A stretch of DNA of 64,000 nucleotides from Chryseobacterium aquaeductus (lineage in GTDB: Bacteria > Bacteroidota > Bacteroidia > Flavobacteriales > Weeksellaceae), in the NCBI RefSeq assembly GCF_905175375.1, contig NZ_CAJIMS010000001.1, positions 1,860,001 to 1,924,000 on the forward strand. The letters run 5' to 3'. Each line of letters starts with the position of its first letter. Positions within the stretch are counted from its first letter, which is position 1. Position numbers and translations under genes: made by a program. Below are positions 45,906 to 58,369 of the stretch, in pieces. Below the pieces are notes generated by a model. The model searched no databases. It had not been told where the DNA came from and worked only from the letters and a program-made list of their open reading frames with translations.

Positions 45906-48446
45906 ATGAAGTTTAGACTATTACCCATCATTATGTTTGCCGCTTCTGCACATTTTTATGGACAGGTGACACCACAAGACAGCACACAGGTAAATACTAC
46001 ATCTGTTCTTGCGGAAAATCAAACAGGAACTTACACTCTGAAAGACATTGTTGTTGATGGGGTAAAAAAATATACACCGGCTCAGATCTTAAGGTTTACA
46101 GGTCTTACCAAAGGCGAAGATGTAGACATCCCCGGGCAAAAAATTAGTAACGCTATCAAAAAACTTTGGGATACACAATCTTTTTCGGAAGTGGAAGTGT
46201 ACATTCAAAGTATTGAAGGTAAAACCGTTGTTTTAAAATTTTATCTTGAAGATTTAAAAGATCTTGGTGAAGTAAAATTTACAGGTAAAGGTATTGGTAA
46301 GTCTAAAAATGAAAAGTTAGCTAAAGATAATAATCTTAAACCAGGTACGAAGATTACTGAAAATCTTATTTCCAGCCTCAAAACAAATATTCCAAAGGAT
46401 TATGTAAAAAAAGGTTTTGCAGATGCTAAAATCAGTATTGAAGACAAAGTAAATGCAGGTGATCCTAATCTGGTTGATTGGACGATCAATGTAGAGAAAG
46501 GCAAAAGAGTAAAAATCAGCCACATTGAGTTTGAAGGAAACGAGAGTGTAACTGATGCTAAACTTCGTAAAAAAGCTTTTAAAGAAACCAAACAGAAAAG
46601 ATTTGGAATTGGTGGTATTTTAAAATCTTCAAAATTTATTGAAGAAAAATATCAGGAAGACAAAGAAAGTCTTATCAATTATTATAATTCTTTAGGATAC
46701 AGAGACGCGCAGATTGTTTCGGATTCTGTATGGAGAAACAAAAAAAATAATTACGAAATAAACGTAAAACTGAGCGAAGGTAAAAAATATTACATCGGTG
46801 ATATTACCTTTACAGGGAATACGGTTTATTCTACAGAATATCTTCAGAGAATCTTAGGATACAAAAAAGGAGATATTTATGATGCAGTAGGATTCAACAA
46901 AAAAGTAGGTGAAGACGGAGGTAAAGAAGACGATTCTGATATAAAATCGATATACATGAATAACGGATACCTTTTCTCAAACGTTACACCAGTAGAAAAA
47001 TCGGTTTCGGGAGATAACATCAATTTAGAAATCAGAATAAACGAAGGTGAGCAGGCAACCTGGAATCGTGTAACTTGGGAAGGAAATACCACAACTCATG
47101 ACCACGTTATTCTAAGAGCTCTAAGAACAAAGCCGGGAGAATTATTCAAGAAAACTGAAATCAAAAGAACTTATTTTGACTTAGCAGGTATGTCTTTCTT
47201 CGATCCGCAACAAATAGGACAAGATATTCAGCCAAATCAGCAAGATAATACAGTAGATATTGGTTGGAAATTGGTAGAAAAAGGTTCTTCTCAGGTTCAG
47301 TTGCAGGCAGGTTACGGTGGTAACAGCTTCATCGGAACTCTTGGATTGACGTTTAATAATTTCTCTTTAAGGAATTTCCTGAAATTTAAAGACTTCAGAC
47401 CTGTTCCTCAAGGGGATGGACAAACTTTATCAATAACTGCACAAGCTGGGCAGTACTTCCAGAATTATGGTGTTTCATTTGTTGAGCCATGGTTATTTGG
47501 TACAAAACCAACTGCACTTTCTGTAAGTTTAAATAACTCGAGAGTAAATTACAGCCAGGTTTCTGGTCCGGATCAGAGATTGAATATTTTCTCTGCCACG
47601 GTTGGTTTAAACAGATTGTTAAAATGGCCAGATGATTATTTCTCATTATATACAGGAATTCAGTTTCAGAAATATAACTTTAGTAATTATCCTTTCGAAT
47701 TTGGTGATACTACCGAATTATACGGAAATGCGAACAACTTAAGTTTAAATATCGGTTTAAGCAGAAACTCCGCAGGTATTGATCCAATATTCCCTACAGT
47801 AGGTTCAAATATTGAATTATCAGGGAAGTTTACGCCACCATATTCATTGTTTAGTAACAAAGATTATTCTACAATGGCTCCTACGGATAAATATAAGTGG
47901 ATGGAATTTTATAAAATCAAATTCAAAGCTGATGTTTACAACGAAGTGATTGGTAAATTGGTTTTAAGATCATCTGCCGAAATGGGCTTTATGGATGGAT
48001 ACAACAAAGAGTTGGGTGCTCCGCCATTTGAAAGATTCTATGTAGGTGGTACAGGACTTTTCGGAGGTAGATTCGATGGTAGAGAATTGATTCCTTTGAG
48101 AGGTTATGAAAATGCTTCTACATACGGTGGAGAATTAGATGATATTACACAAAGAGGTGGAGGTACTATTTATAACAGATTTACGTTAGAACTAAGATAT
48201 CCGATTTCATTAAACCAAACAGCCAAAATTTATGCTTTAACTTTTGCTGAAGGTGGTAACGTTTGGAACTCTTGGAGCAAGTACAATCCTTTTCAACTAA
48301 AAAGATCAGTTGGTGTGGGTGTGAGAGTTTACATGGGAGCATTTGGTTTAATTGGATTTGATTTTGCTTACGGTTTCGATAAAACTATCTTAGGAACAGA
48401 ACCGTCAGGAACGAAGACCCACTTCTTAATGAACCAATCTTTATAA
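45906..48446 (+). CDS. bamA: Outer membrane protein assembly factor BamA
   Basis: 846 residues. A signal peptide precedes POTRA repeats over roughly residues 35-440 (TLKDIVVDGVKKYTPAQILR, VKISHIEFEGNESVTDAKLR). The C-terminal 16-strand Omp85 barrel contains the loop-6 segment LIPLRGYENAST, the VRGF/Y-type motif. It inserts barrel proteins into the outer membrane. It is followed after 5 bp by the first of two Skp-like chaperone genes, a common Bacteroidota arrangement. Confidence 0.95.
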   Translation: MKFRLLPIIMFAASAHFYGQVTPQDSTQVNTTSVLAENQTGTYTLKDIVVDGVKKYTPAQILRFTGLTKGEDVDIPGQKISNAIKKLWDTQSFSEVEVYIQSIEGKTVVLKFYLEDLKDLGEVKFTGKGIGKSKNEKLAKDNNLKPGTKITENLISSLKTNIPKDYVKKGFADAKISIEDKVNAGDPNLVDWTINVEKGKRVKISHIEFEGNESVTDAKLRKKAFKETKQKRFGIGGILKSSKFIEEKYQEDKESLINYYNSLGYRDAQIVSDSVWRNKKNNYEINVKLSEGKKYYIGDITFTGNTVYSTEYLQRILGYKKGDIYDAVGFNKKVGEDGGKEDDSDIKSIYMNNGYLFSNVTPVEKSVSGDNINLEIRINEGEQATWNRVTWEGNTTTHDHVILRALRTKPGELFKKTEIKRTYFDLAGMSFFDPQQIGQDIQPNQQDNTVDIGWKLVEKGSSQVQLQAGYGGNSFIGTLGLTFNNFSLRNFLKFKDFRPVPQGDGQTLSITAQAGQYFQNYGVSFVEPWLFGTKPTALSVSLNNSRVNYSQVSGPDQRLNIFSATVGLNRLLKWPDDYFSLYTGIQFQKYNFSNYPFEFGDTTELYGNANNLSLNIGLSRNSAGIDPIFPTVGSNIELSGKFTPPYSLFSNKDYSTMAPTDKYKWMEFYKIKFKADVYNEVIGKLVLRSSAEMGFMDGYNKELGAPPFERFYVGGTGLFGGRFDGRELIPLRGYENASTYGGELDDITQRGGGTIYNRFTLELRYPISLNQTAKIYALTFAEGGNVWNSWSKYNPFQLKRSVGVGVRVYMGAFGLIGFDFAYGFDKTILGTEPSGTKTHFLMNQSL

Positions 48447-48451
48447 TAAAA

Positions 48452-49000
48452 ATGAAGAATTTTAAAATACTTTTCACCACTTTTGCACTTTTGCTTTTCA
48501 GTATTAGCAATGCCCAGAAAATTGGCATCGTAGACACCAATTATATTTTGGATATGATGCCTCAGTATAAAGAAGCAGAGGCAAGACTCAATTCTCAGAT
48601 TGATACATGGGAACAAGAACTCCAAACCATGCAAGCTGAATTTGATAAGAAGAGATCAGCTTTTGAAAACGAAAAAGTTTTGTTGGTAGGAGATCAGCTG
48701 AAGTTGAGAGAAAAGGAAGTGATGGATTTAGATAAAAACATTAAAACCACTACAAGTTTAAGATTCGGAAAAACCGGTGAGATCAGCCAGCTGAGAGCAA
48801 ATTTGGTAGAGCCATTTCAAGATCAGATTTGGACGGCTATAAAAACAATGTCGGAAAAAAACGGTCTGGGCATCGTTTTTGATAAAAGTAATGACGTCAA
48901 TGTGATTTTCCTTCAAAAAAGATATGACTATACAGACAAAGTACTAGATATTTTACTCAAAGGAACCGAAGGAAAAGAAAAAAAATCAAATAAAAAATAG
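48452..49000 (+). CDS. Periplasmic chaperone, OmpH/Skp family (first copy)
   Basis: 182 residues. Signal peptide (MKNFKILFTTFALLLFSISN), then the Skp core: KIGIVDTNYILDMMPQYKEA, a long charged coiled-coil hairpin, and the returning strand GLGIVFDKSNDVNVIF. Skp trimers carry unfolded outer-membrane proteins to BamA. The gene directly follows bamA. A paralogue lies 75 bp downstream. Confidence 0.93.
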   Translation: MKNFKILFTTFALLLFSISNAQKIGIVDTNYILDMMPQYKEAEARLNSQIDTWEQELQTMQAEFDKKRSAFENEKVLLVGDQLKLREKEVMDLDKNIKTTTSLRFGKTGEISQLRANLVEPFQDQIWTAIKTMSEKNGLGIVFDKSNDVNVIFLQKRYDYTDKVLDILLKGTEGKEKKSNKK

Positions 49001-49075
49001 TAAAATATATTCTTCGGAATTAACTTTTACACAAAATTTAAATCTAAAAACAAATTAATTATTTATTACCCCGTT

Positions 49076-49576
49076 ATGAAAAAATTAAGTGTATTATTTG
49101 CAGCAGCGATGATGGTTGTATCTGTAGGTATGGCAAAAGCTCAAAAAATTGCTACTCTAGATGTCGCAGGTATTCTTAATGCAATGCCAGAAAAGAAGAA
49201 AGCTGATACAGAATTGACAACCTTTGTGAATGCAAAACAAGCCGAAATAAAGAAAAAAGCTGAAGCTGCACAAAGTAAGTATGCTCTTTATCAAAAAGAA
49301 GCTCCTACAAAAACAGAAGCTGAAAACAAAGTAAGAGGTGAGGAAATGCAAAAGTTGCAAGAAGAAATGGCTCAGATGGAAGACAAAATGAGAAAAGATG
49401 CTACTGCAAAGCAGGATCTACTTTTCGAACCTATCGAGAAAAAACTGATGGATATTGTGACTAAAGTTGCTAAAGCAAACGGTTATGATTATATCATGGA
49501 TGCCAATTCTACAGGATTAGTTTACAAAGCTGGTCCGGATGCTACAGCAGCTGTGAAAAAAGAATTAGGTCTTTAA
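49076..49576 (+). CDS. Periplasmic chaperone, OmpH/Skp family (second copy)
   Basis: 166 residues with a signal peptide (MKKLSVLFAAAMMVVSVGMA), then KIATLDVAGILNAMPEKKKA. A Lys/Glu-rich coiled coil and the closing GYDYIMDANSTGLVYK follow. It is a paralogue of the preceding gene, more alanine-rich and shorter. The two may form mixed trimers. A terminator at 49608 ends the bamA transcript. Confidence 0.93.
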   Translation: MKKLSVLFAAAMMVVSVGMAKAQKIATLDVAGILNAMPEKKKADTELTTFVNAKQAEIKKKAEAAQSKYALYQKEAPTKTEAENKVRGEEMQKLQEEMAQMEDKMRKDATAKQDLLFEPIEKKLMDIVTKVAKANGYDYIMDANSTGLVYKAGPDATAAVKKELGL

Positions 49577-49607
49577 TATTATATATTTACAAAGATTTAT
49601 AAAAACT

Positions 49608-49634
49608 ACCATCTCTATTAGAGGTGGTTTTTTT
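49608..49634 (+). terminator. Rho-independent terminator of the bamA-skp transcript
   Basis: ACCATCTCT and AGAGGTGGT form a 9-bp stem (one U-G) with an ATT loop, followed by seven T residues. The T-run merges into the promoter of the next gene. Confidence 0.88.
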
Positions 49635-49641
49635 ATTTTTG
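49634..49641 (+). promoter_or_regulatory. -7 element five bases before a start codon
   Basis: TATTTTTG fits TAnnTTTG and ends 4 nt before ATG 49646, so the transcript would have almost no leader. It overlaps the last T of the upstream terminator. Confidence 0.5.
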
Positions 49642-49645
49642 CGCT

Positions 49646-50131
49646 ATGGAAAAAGAAGTATCAACAACGGTGAAAATAAGATTCAACGACTGCGATCCTA
49701 TCGGACATTTAAATAATGTAAAATATTTAGATTATATGTTCAATGCCAGAGAAGATCATGTAGAAGAGTATTACGGTTTTACTTATGAAGAATACACCAA
49801 GAAAACCGGATGTACATGGATTGCTATTCAAAACGAAATCGCTTATCTGCGAGAAGTAAGATATAATACTTCGGTTGTTATCAGCAGCAAAACGATAGAA
49901 ATTCAAGACCGAACCGCAAAGGTGGAAATCCTGATGAAGAGTCTCGACGAGAAAACTGTATATGCTGTTTTGTGGGTTACCGTTATTTATTTTAATATTA
50001 AAACCAGAAAATCTGAGGTTCATCCTGAAGACATAAAAGATACTTTTCACAAATTCTTTGTAGATTTAGACCAAAAAGATTTCCAGTCAAGAGTAAAATT
50101 TTTAAGATCACAGAACGCCAAAAATTCATAA
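49646..50131 (+). CDS. Acyl-CoA thioesterase, 4HBT family
   Basis: 161 residues, hotdog fold. The signature KIRFNDCDPIGHLNNVKYLDY is that of 4-hydroxybenzoyl-CoA-thioesterase-like enzymes, with the Asp-Pro-x-Gly-His-x-Asn loop. It hydrolyses acyl thioesters in the cytoplasm; chain preference is unknown. The dTDP-rhamnose reductase gene starts 2 bp after it. It is distinct from the thioesterase at 1756. Confidence 0.88.
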   Translation: MEKEVSTTVKIRFNDCDPIGHLNNVKYLDYMFNAREDHVEEYYGFTYEEYTKKTGCTWIAIQNEIAYLREVRYNTSVVISSKTIEIQDRTAKVEILMKSLDEKTVYAVLWVTVIYFNIKTRKSEVHPEDIKDTFHKFFVDLDQKDFQSRVKFLRSQNAKNS

Positions 50132-50133
50132 AC

Positions 50134-50994
50134 ATGAAAAAAATAGTAGTAGTAGGAAGCAACGGTCAGTTAGGAAACTGTATTAGAAAAATTGCGCCAG
50201 GTTTTGAATTAGATTATGAATTTATTTTCACAGATTCCAAATCTTTAGATATCACAAACAAAGATCAGATTAAAGAATTTTTTTCAGAACATCAACCTGA
50301 ATTTTGCATCAATGCATCAGCATACACTGCGGTAGATCTTGCCGAGCAGGAAAAAGACAAAGCATTTTCTGTAAACGCTTTTGGTGTAGAAAATGTTGCA
50401 AAAGCCTGTGCAGAATACAAAACGATTTTTATACATGTTTCTACTGATTACGTTTTTGACGGGGAAACCAATCTAGATTATTCCGAAGACGATTTCACCA
50501 GTCCGATTGGTGTATATGGTGAATCAAAAAGAGCAGGCGAGGAATTAGCTTTGGAAGCAAACCCTCAAACTATAATTTTAAGAACATCCTGGTTATATTC
50601 AGAATTCAACAAAAATTTTGTAAAAACCATGCTGCATTTGTTTTCTGTGAAAGAAGAGCTCGGTATTGTAGGTGATCAGTTTGGTCAGCCTACCAATGCA
50701 AACGATTTGGCAGAAGCCATTATGCAGATTATTGAAACTCAAGAAAAGAAATTTGGGATTTTCCACTTTTCAAATTATCCGGAAACTACTTGGTTTGAAT
50801 TTGCAAAGAAGATTGCAGATCTGTCTAAGTCTTCGGTGAAACTAAATTCTTTAACAACCGAGCAATATCCGACTCCGGCAAAAAGACCAAAAAGAAGCAC
50901 AATGTGTTTAGACAAAATTGAAGAAGTCTATAAAATAGATCCTAAACATTGGGAAAATAGCTTGGAAGAATGTGTAAAAATTTTATCCAAATAA
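50134..50994 (+). CDS. rfbD: dTDP-4-dehydrorhamnose reductase
   Basis: 286 residues, extended SDR fold. The NADPH-binding loop is VVVGSNGQLGN, then VSTDYVFDGET and the catalytic YGESKRAGE (Tyr-x-x-x-Lys). The C-terminal domain contains TPAKRPKRSTM, a substrate-binding feature of RmlD. It makes dTDP-L-rhamnose, the last step of that pathway. The other rml genes are not in this window. The product would feed surface polysaccharide synthesis. Confidence 0.94.
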   Translation: MKKIVVVGSNGQLGNCIRKIAPGFELDYEFIFTDSKSLDITNKDQIKEFFSEHQPEFCINASAYTAVDLAEQEKDKAFSVNAFGVENVAKACAEYKTIFIHVSTDYVFDGETNLDYSEDDFTSPIGVYGESKRAGEELALEANPQTIILRTSWLYSEFNKNFVKTMLHLFSVKEELGIVGDQFGQPTNANDLAEAIMQIIETQEKKFGIFHFSNYPETTWFEFAKKIADLSKSSVKLNSLTTEQYPTPAKRPKRSTMCLDKIEEVYKIDPKHWENSLEECVKILSK

Positions 50995-51001
50995 TTATAG
51001 T

Positions 51002-51676
51002 ATGAAAAACCTAATCATTGCAATCTTAGTTTTCATCGTACAAATCGTAAGTGCACAAAATGTTTATCTCACAAAGGTTGAAAAAACCAATAGCAATGCA
51101 GATAAATTTTTATATTTTATCGAAGAAGTGAAAGATGCAGAATATCTTGGCGAAATAGAAGTTCAGGGATTTTCTAATGACGACGCAACAGTTTTTTCAC
51201 AAATTTATAAAAAGGCAAAAGAGATTGGTGCTAATGCATATTCTTTGAAGCTTGTAGAAACCATAGATAATATTTCGAACCAATTTGATCCTTCTCATTA
51301 CAAACTATTGCTTTACTATCTTTCTTCAGAAAAAATACCAAAAGAAAAGGGCGATGTTTATCTTTTGGCAACATCATCAAAAGATCAAAAAATAAGTATC
51401 AACAAAAAAGATTACATTCTTTCGCCACGTACATATATTACTTTGTCTATGATGACTGGAGAAATTTACACGATTTCAACGAAGAAATTGTTGGGTTCCA
51501 CGATAAAAATTCAGAAAAATGCTAAAAATTCAGATCAGTATTATCAAATTTCCTCAGCCCGTCTAGGAAGTAGCAGCCAGAATGATGGCACTTTGCATTT
51601 AAAATCTGGAGATATAACAGGTGTAGATAAATCCTTTGCCCAATTTTTGACTATGATCTATCAGAAAAGCAAATAG
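51002..51676 (+). CDS. Secreted protein of unknown function
   Basis: 224 residues with a signal peptide (MKNLIIAILVFIVQIVSAQ). The body is rich in Lys, Ser and Tyr with mixed strands; no cysteines or enzyme motifs are seen. The repeated phrase KKAKEIGANAYSLKLV suggests a small alpha/beta module. It follows the reductase gene by 7 bp and ends at a clear terminator. Family not recognised. Confidence 0.75.
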   Translation: MKNLIIAILVFIVQIVSAQNVYLTKVEKTNSNADKFLYFIEEVKDAEYLGEIEVQGFSNDDATVFSQIYKKAKEIGANAYSLKLVETIDNISNQFDPSHYKLLLYYLSSEKIPKEKGDVYLLATSSKDQKISINKKDYILSPRTYITLSMMTGEIYTISTKKLLGSTIKIQKNAKNSDQYYQISSARLGSSSQNDGTLHLKSGDITGVDKSFAQFLTMIYQKSK

Positions 51677-51707
51677 CAAGATTTGTAATTATATAAAAAC
51701 ATATTGT

Positions 51708-51732
51708 ACCTCTGGAATTCCAGAGGTTTTTG
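51708..51732 (+). terminator. Rho-independent terminator before the rRNA operon
   Basis: ACCTCTGG and CCAGAGGT form a perfect 8-bp stem around AATT, followed by TTTTT. Confidence 0.9.
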
Positions 51733-51985
51733 TATATATAATATAGTATAAAATATTTTTTCCTTAGCAGCTAATCATATTAAGATTTTAACAAGTGAAG
51801 TTAATACTGTATTTTCCCAACTCCCAGACTCCCACGCACCAATTCCCAAACTATCCATTCACCCCCAAGCTTTCCCCCAAACACCTTTCAAAACCCAATC
51901 ATAATCCCGATCAAAATTTTTTGCTTCAGTGTTTCAGTGAATTAGGATTAAATATGAATTAAAGATCAATTTTATGTTAAATTAG

Positions 51986-52017
51986 TTTGGTGTGTTGGGT
52001 GAAAGTTTCTATCTTTG
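51986..52017 (+). promoter_or_regulatory. rRNA operon promoter P1
   Basis: TTTG at 51986, 20 bp, TATCTTTG at 52010-52017: a full Bacteroidota consensus match. Confidence 0.85.
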
Positions 52018-52133
52018 CCCCACTGAAAACGAGAGTATTTTGGTAGCGCAGGAGAGCCTTAGGGCGTTAGTTTATGTTACTTTAGAAGAGGTATTTAAAT
52101 CGAAAAAAACTTTTACATTTTTGCGAGATAAAA

Positions 52134-52164
52134 TTTGTGAGATTAAAAAAGATTTGTATCTTTG
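52134..52164 (+). promoter_or_regulatory. rRNA operon promoter P2
   Basis: TTTG at 52134, 19 bp, TATCTTTG at 52157-52164. As after P1, the word AGCGCAGGAG occurs downstream. Confidence 0.85.
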
Positions 52165-52261
52165 CAATCCCAATACGGGGAGCGCAGGAGTAGGAGATTA
52201 GGTGTTTGAAAAAAGGGTGTTTAGGGTTACTTAAAAAACTTTAAAATTTCTTCAAAAAACA

Positions 52262-52293
52262 TTTGGTCATAACAGAATAAATTATTACTTTTG
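52262..52293 (+). promoter_or_regulatory. rRNA operon promoter P3
   Basis: TTTG at 52262, 20 bp, TACTTTTG at 52286-52293, about 140 bp before the 16S 5' end. Confidence 0.85.
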
Positions 52294-52369
52294 CACACGC
52301 AAATACGGCAACGTCCAACGACAGAAAAGGGCAGCTGGGGAAGCGAGAGAGGAGAGATCATTGAAAAAT

Positions 52370-52404
52370 AGATATAACAACCAAGTAAGGAAAAGACTAG
52401 AACG
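52370..52404 (+). other. 16S precursor processing stem, 5' arm
   Basis: It pairs with 54017-54050: GATATAACAACC and GACTAGAACGT have near-perfect complements after the 16S gene. This is the usual RNase III-type stem around 16S. Confidence 0.7.
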
Positions 52405-52435
52405 TTAATAACTTTGAGTGAGTGCGGACAAACAT

Positions 52436-53952
<1,517 letters not shown>

Positions 53953-54171
53953 TAGAGCGTCATTAGACGTTAAACAAACAAAAGGTACTTAAAAGTATCA
54001 TGTGCTTACTTAAAGAGACGTTTTAGTTTTTTACTCGGTTGCTTATATTATAAAAATACAAAACCCACTAGAAATTAGTATCAGAGGGAGAGAGATTTTA
54101 GATTATAAATGATAGATTTTAGATTTGAAAATTAATTTAAAATTCAAAATTTAAAATTTAAAATTAAATGA

Positions 54172-54245
54172 AGTCTCGTAGCTCAGCTGGTTAGAGCGCT
54201 ACACTGATAATGTAGAGGTCGGCAGTTCGAGCCTGCCCGAGACTA
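54172..54245 (+). tRNA. tRNA-Ile (anticodon GAT)
   Basis: 74 nt. Acceptor AGTCTCG/CGAGACT, anticodon stem CTACA/TGTAG with loop CTGATAA, T stem GGCAG/CTGCC and discriminator A. CCA is not encoded. It lies in the 16S-23S spacer as usual. Confidence 0.97.
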
Positions 54246-54326
54246 CTAATTATAGTTGATGGTTGATAGCTAATAGTTGATGGTGAAAACCGACAACTGA
54301 AAACCAACAACCAACAACCACTAGAG

Positions 54327-54400
54327 GGGGAATTAGCTCAGCTGGCTAGAGCGCCTGCCTTGCACGCAGGAGGTCAAGGGTTCGACTCCCTTATTCTCCA
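54327..54400 (+). tRNA. tRNA-Ala (anticodon TGC)
   Basis: 74 nt. Acceptor GGGGAAT/ATTCTCC, anticodon stem CCTGC/GCAGG with loop CTTGCAC, T stem AAGGG/CCCTT and discriminator A. CCA is not encoded. Confidence 0.97.
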
Positions 54401-54508
54401 CAGTTTTGCGAGTTTGATTTAAAAGTAGAATGGATAGAGCCAAAACAAATATCCATTATCAGACGAGCAGAAAGAAATTAAAGATCATTGACATTAACGG
54501 TAAAAATA

Positions 54509-54539
54509 TCACAAAGAGAAAACCGAGCGCAATTAAGCG
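54509..54539 (+). other. 23S precursor processing stem, 5' arm
   Basis: TCACAAAGAGA (54509) and GCGCAATTAAGCG (54527) are each perfectly complementary to 57401-57411 and 57377-57389 beyond the 23S gene. Confidence 0.85.
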
Positions 54540-54607
54540 TTTGAGTTTACAAAATAGCTTGGTAGTAATACTGAGCAAAAAATACTGAACTAATTAATAA
54601 TTAGGAA

Positions 54608-57361
<2,754 letters not shown>

Positions 57362-57510
57362 TGCCTAATTGGCAACCGCTTAATTGCGCAATCAAGGTTC
57401 TCTCTTTGTGAACATTTTTATCGATAAAACAGGTAGCAGATGTTAGTTATCAGGTCGTAGGTTTTCCCTGCTACCTCTTACCAATAATCTGTCACCTTAT
57501 ATAACGCCTT

Positions 57511-57617
<107 letters not shown>

Positions 57618-57624
57618 TTTTTTT

Positions 57625-57661
57625 AAAAGCTCCTCAATCGAAAGATTTAGGAGCTTTTTTT
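57625..57661 (+). terminator. rRNA operon terminator T1
   Basis: AAAAGCTCCT and AGGAGCTTTT pair with a further AATC/GATT stem inside and a GAAA loop; T-run after. Confidence 0.93.
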
Positions 57662-57669
57662 ATGCATAT

Positions 57670-57704
57670 AAGTCTCATACATCAAAAGTGTATGAGACTT
57701 TTTT
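57670..57704 (+). terminator. rRNA operon terminator T2
   Basis: AAGTCTCATACA and TGTATGAGACTT form a perfect 12-bp stem around a 7-nt loop, followed by T residues. It backs up T1, 8 bp away. Confidence 0.92.
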
Positions 57705-57705
57705 G

Positions 57706-58369
57706 TTTTAATACTCGTATTTGCTACCCTTAAACAACAGAAAAAGCTATCTTATAGTATGATAATGGATGCGACTGAAATATCTGTAATAAAGAAAGAG
57801 AAGAGATCAGTTATAAATTAAAAGTTTTATAACTGATGCTGAATTTTTACGATGCAAAGGTGTGAACTGATATAAGATTAAATAATAGGAATTCATTCAA
57901 ATTATAATTCTCAGAGCGTTATTCAAGGTTTAAATGAGTTTGATCAACTTTTTAATATCTTTCCTACCTTATGTTCCTCGTAGCATTCATTTGTCAAGAA
58001 TAGATACAAAGCCTTTCAAACCAGTAATGTTCTCTTATCATTTAAAACTTAAAACTTTTTTTATCCAAAAAGCCAAAGCACCGGATGATTTAGAAAAAAC
58101 GAAAAAAACGGAATAAGAATAATTGAGTTGCAAGCATACACATTACACATCACCCATAAACGTTATGAAGTTAAGTTCAAAATTTTGAAAAACTAATTGA
58201 TGTTTAGATGAATATTGTAAACAAAATGCCTAATCTAGCCCAGATCGCAACGGCATCCTTTTTTACGTAGCCTGAGCCTAGCCGAAGGAAACGTGAAAAA
58301 GATATAGTGGAGAGCTGGATGAAGCTCTTGAAGATTAATATTTAAACGGAGAGATAACTCGCATTAAAT
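57706..58369. other. 664-bp spacer between the rRNA operon and the Omp85-type gene
   Basis: No convincing gene; a 60-codon frame at 57934-58116 lacks support. It holds repeat copy 2 (58235-58336). Confidence 0.75.
58235..58336. repeat. Dispersed palindromic repeat, copy 2 (CTAGCCC...GATATAG family)
   Basis: CTAGCCCAGAT, CGGCATCCTTTTTT and AAAAAGATATAG match copy 1 at 2331. The inner arms are CTTTTTTACGT and ACGTGAAAAAG. A tail GTGGAGAGCTGGATGAAGC follows. Confidence 0.8.

Larger units (their letters stand above)
51677..52435. other. Leader and promoter region of the rRNA operon
   Basis: 759 bp without a protein gene. It holds the terminator at 51708, a C-rich stretch (51821-51890) of no clear role, three tandem promoters (51986-52293) and the 5' arm of the 16S processing stem. 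Confidence 0.85.

Noticed and set aside
51992..52201. 69-codon frame upstream of 16S
   Set aside because: It runs through rRNA promoters P1 and P2; the DNA is explained as regulatory.
54050..54326. TTGATGG and CCAACAA runs in the 16S-23S spacer as a tandem repeat element
   Set aside because: Short, irregular low-complexity sequence with no consistent unit.
57934..58116. 60-codon plus-strand frame
   Set aside because: No signal peptide, no promoter or domain; the length is within chance for AT-rich spacer DNA.
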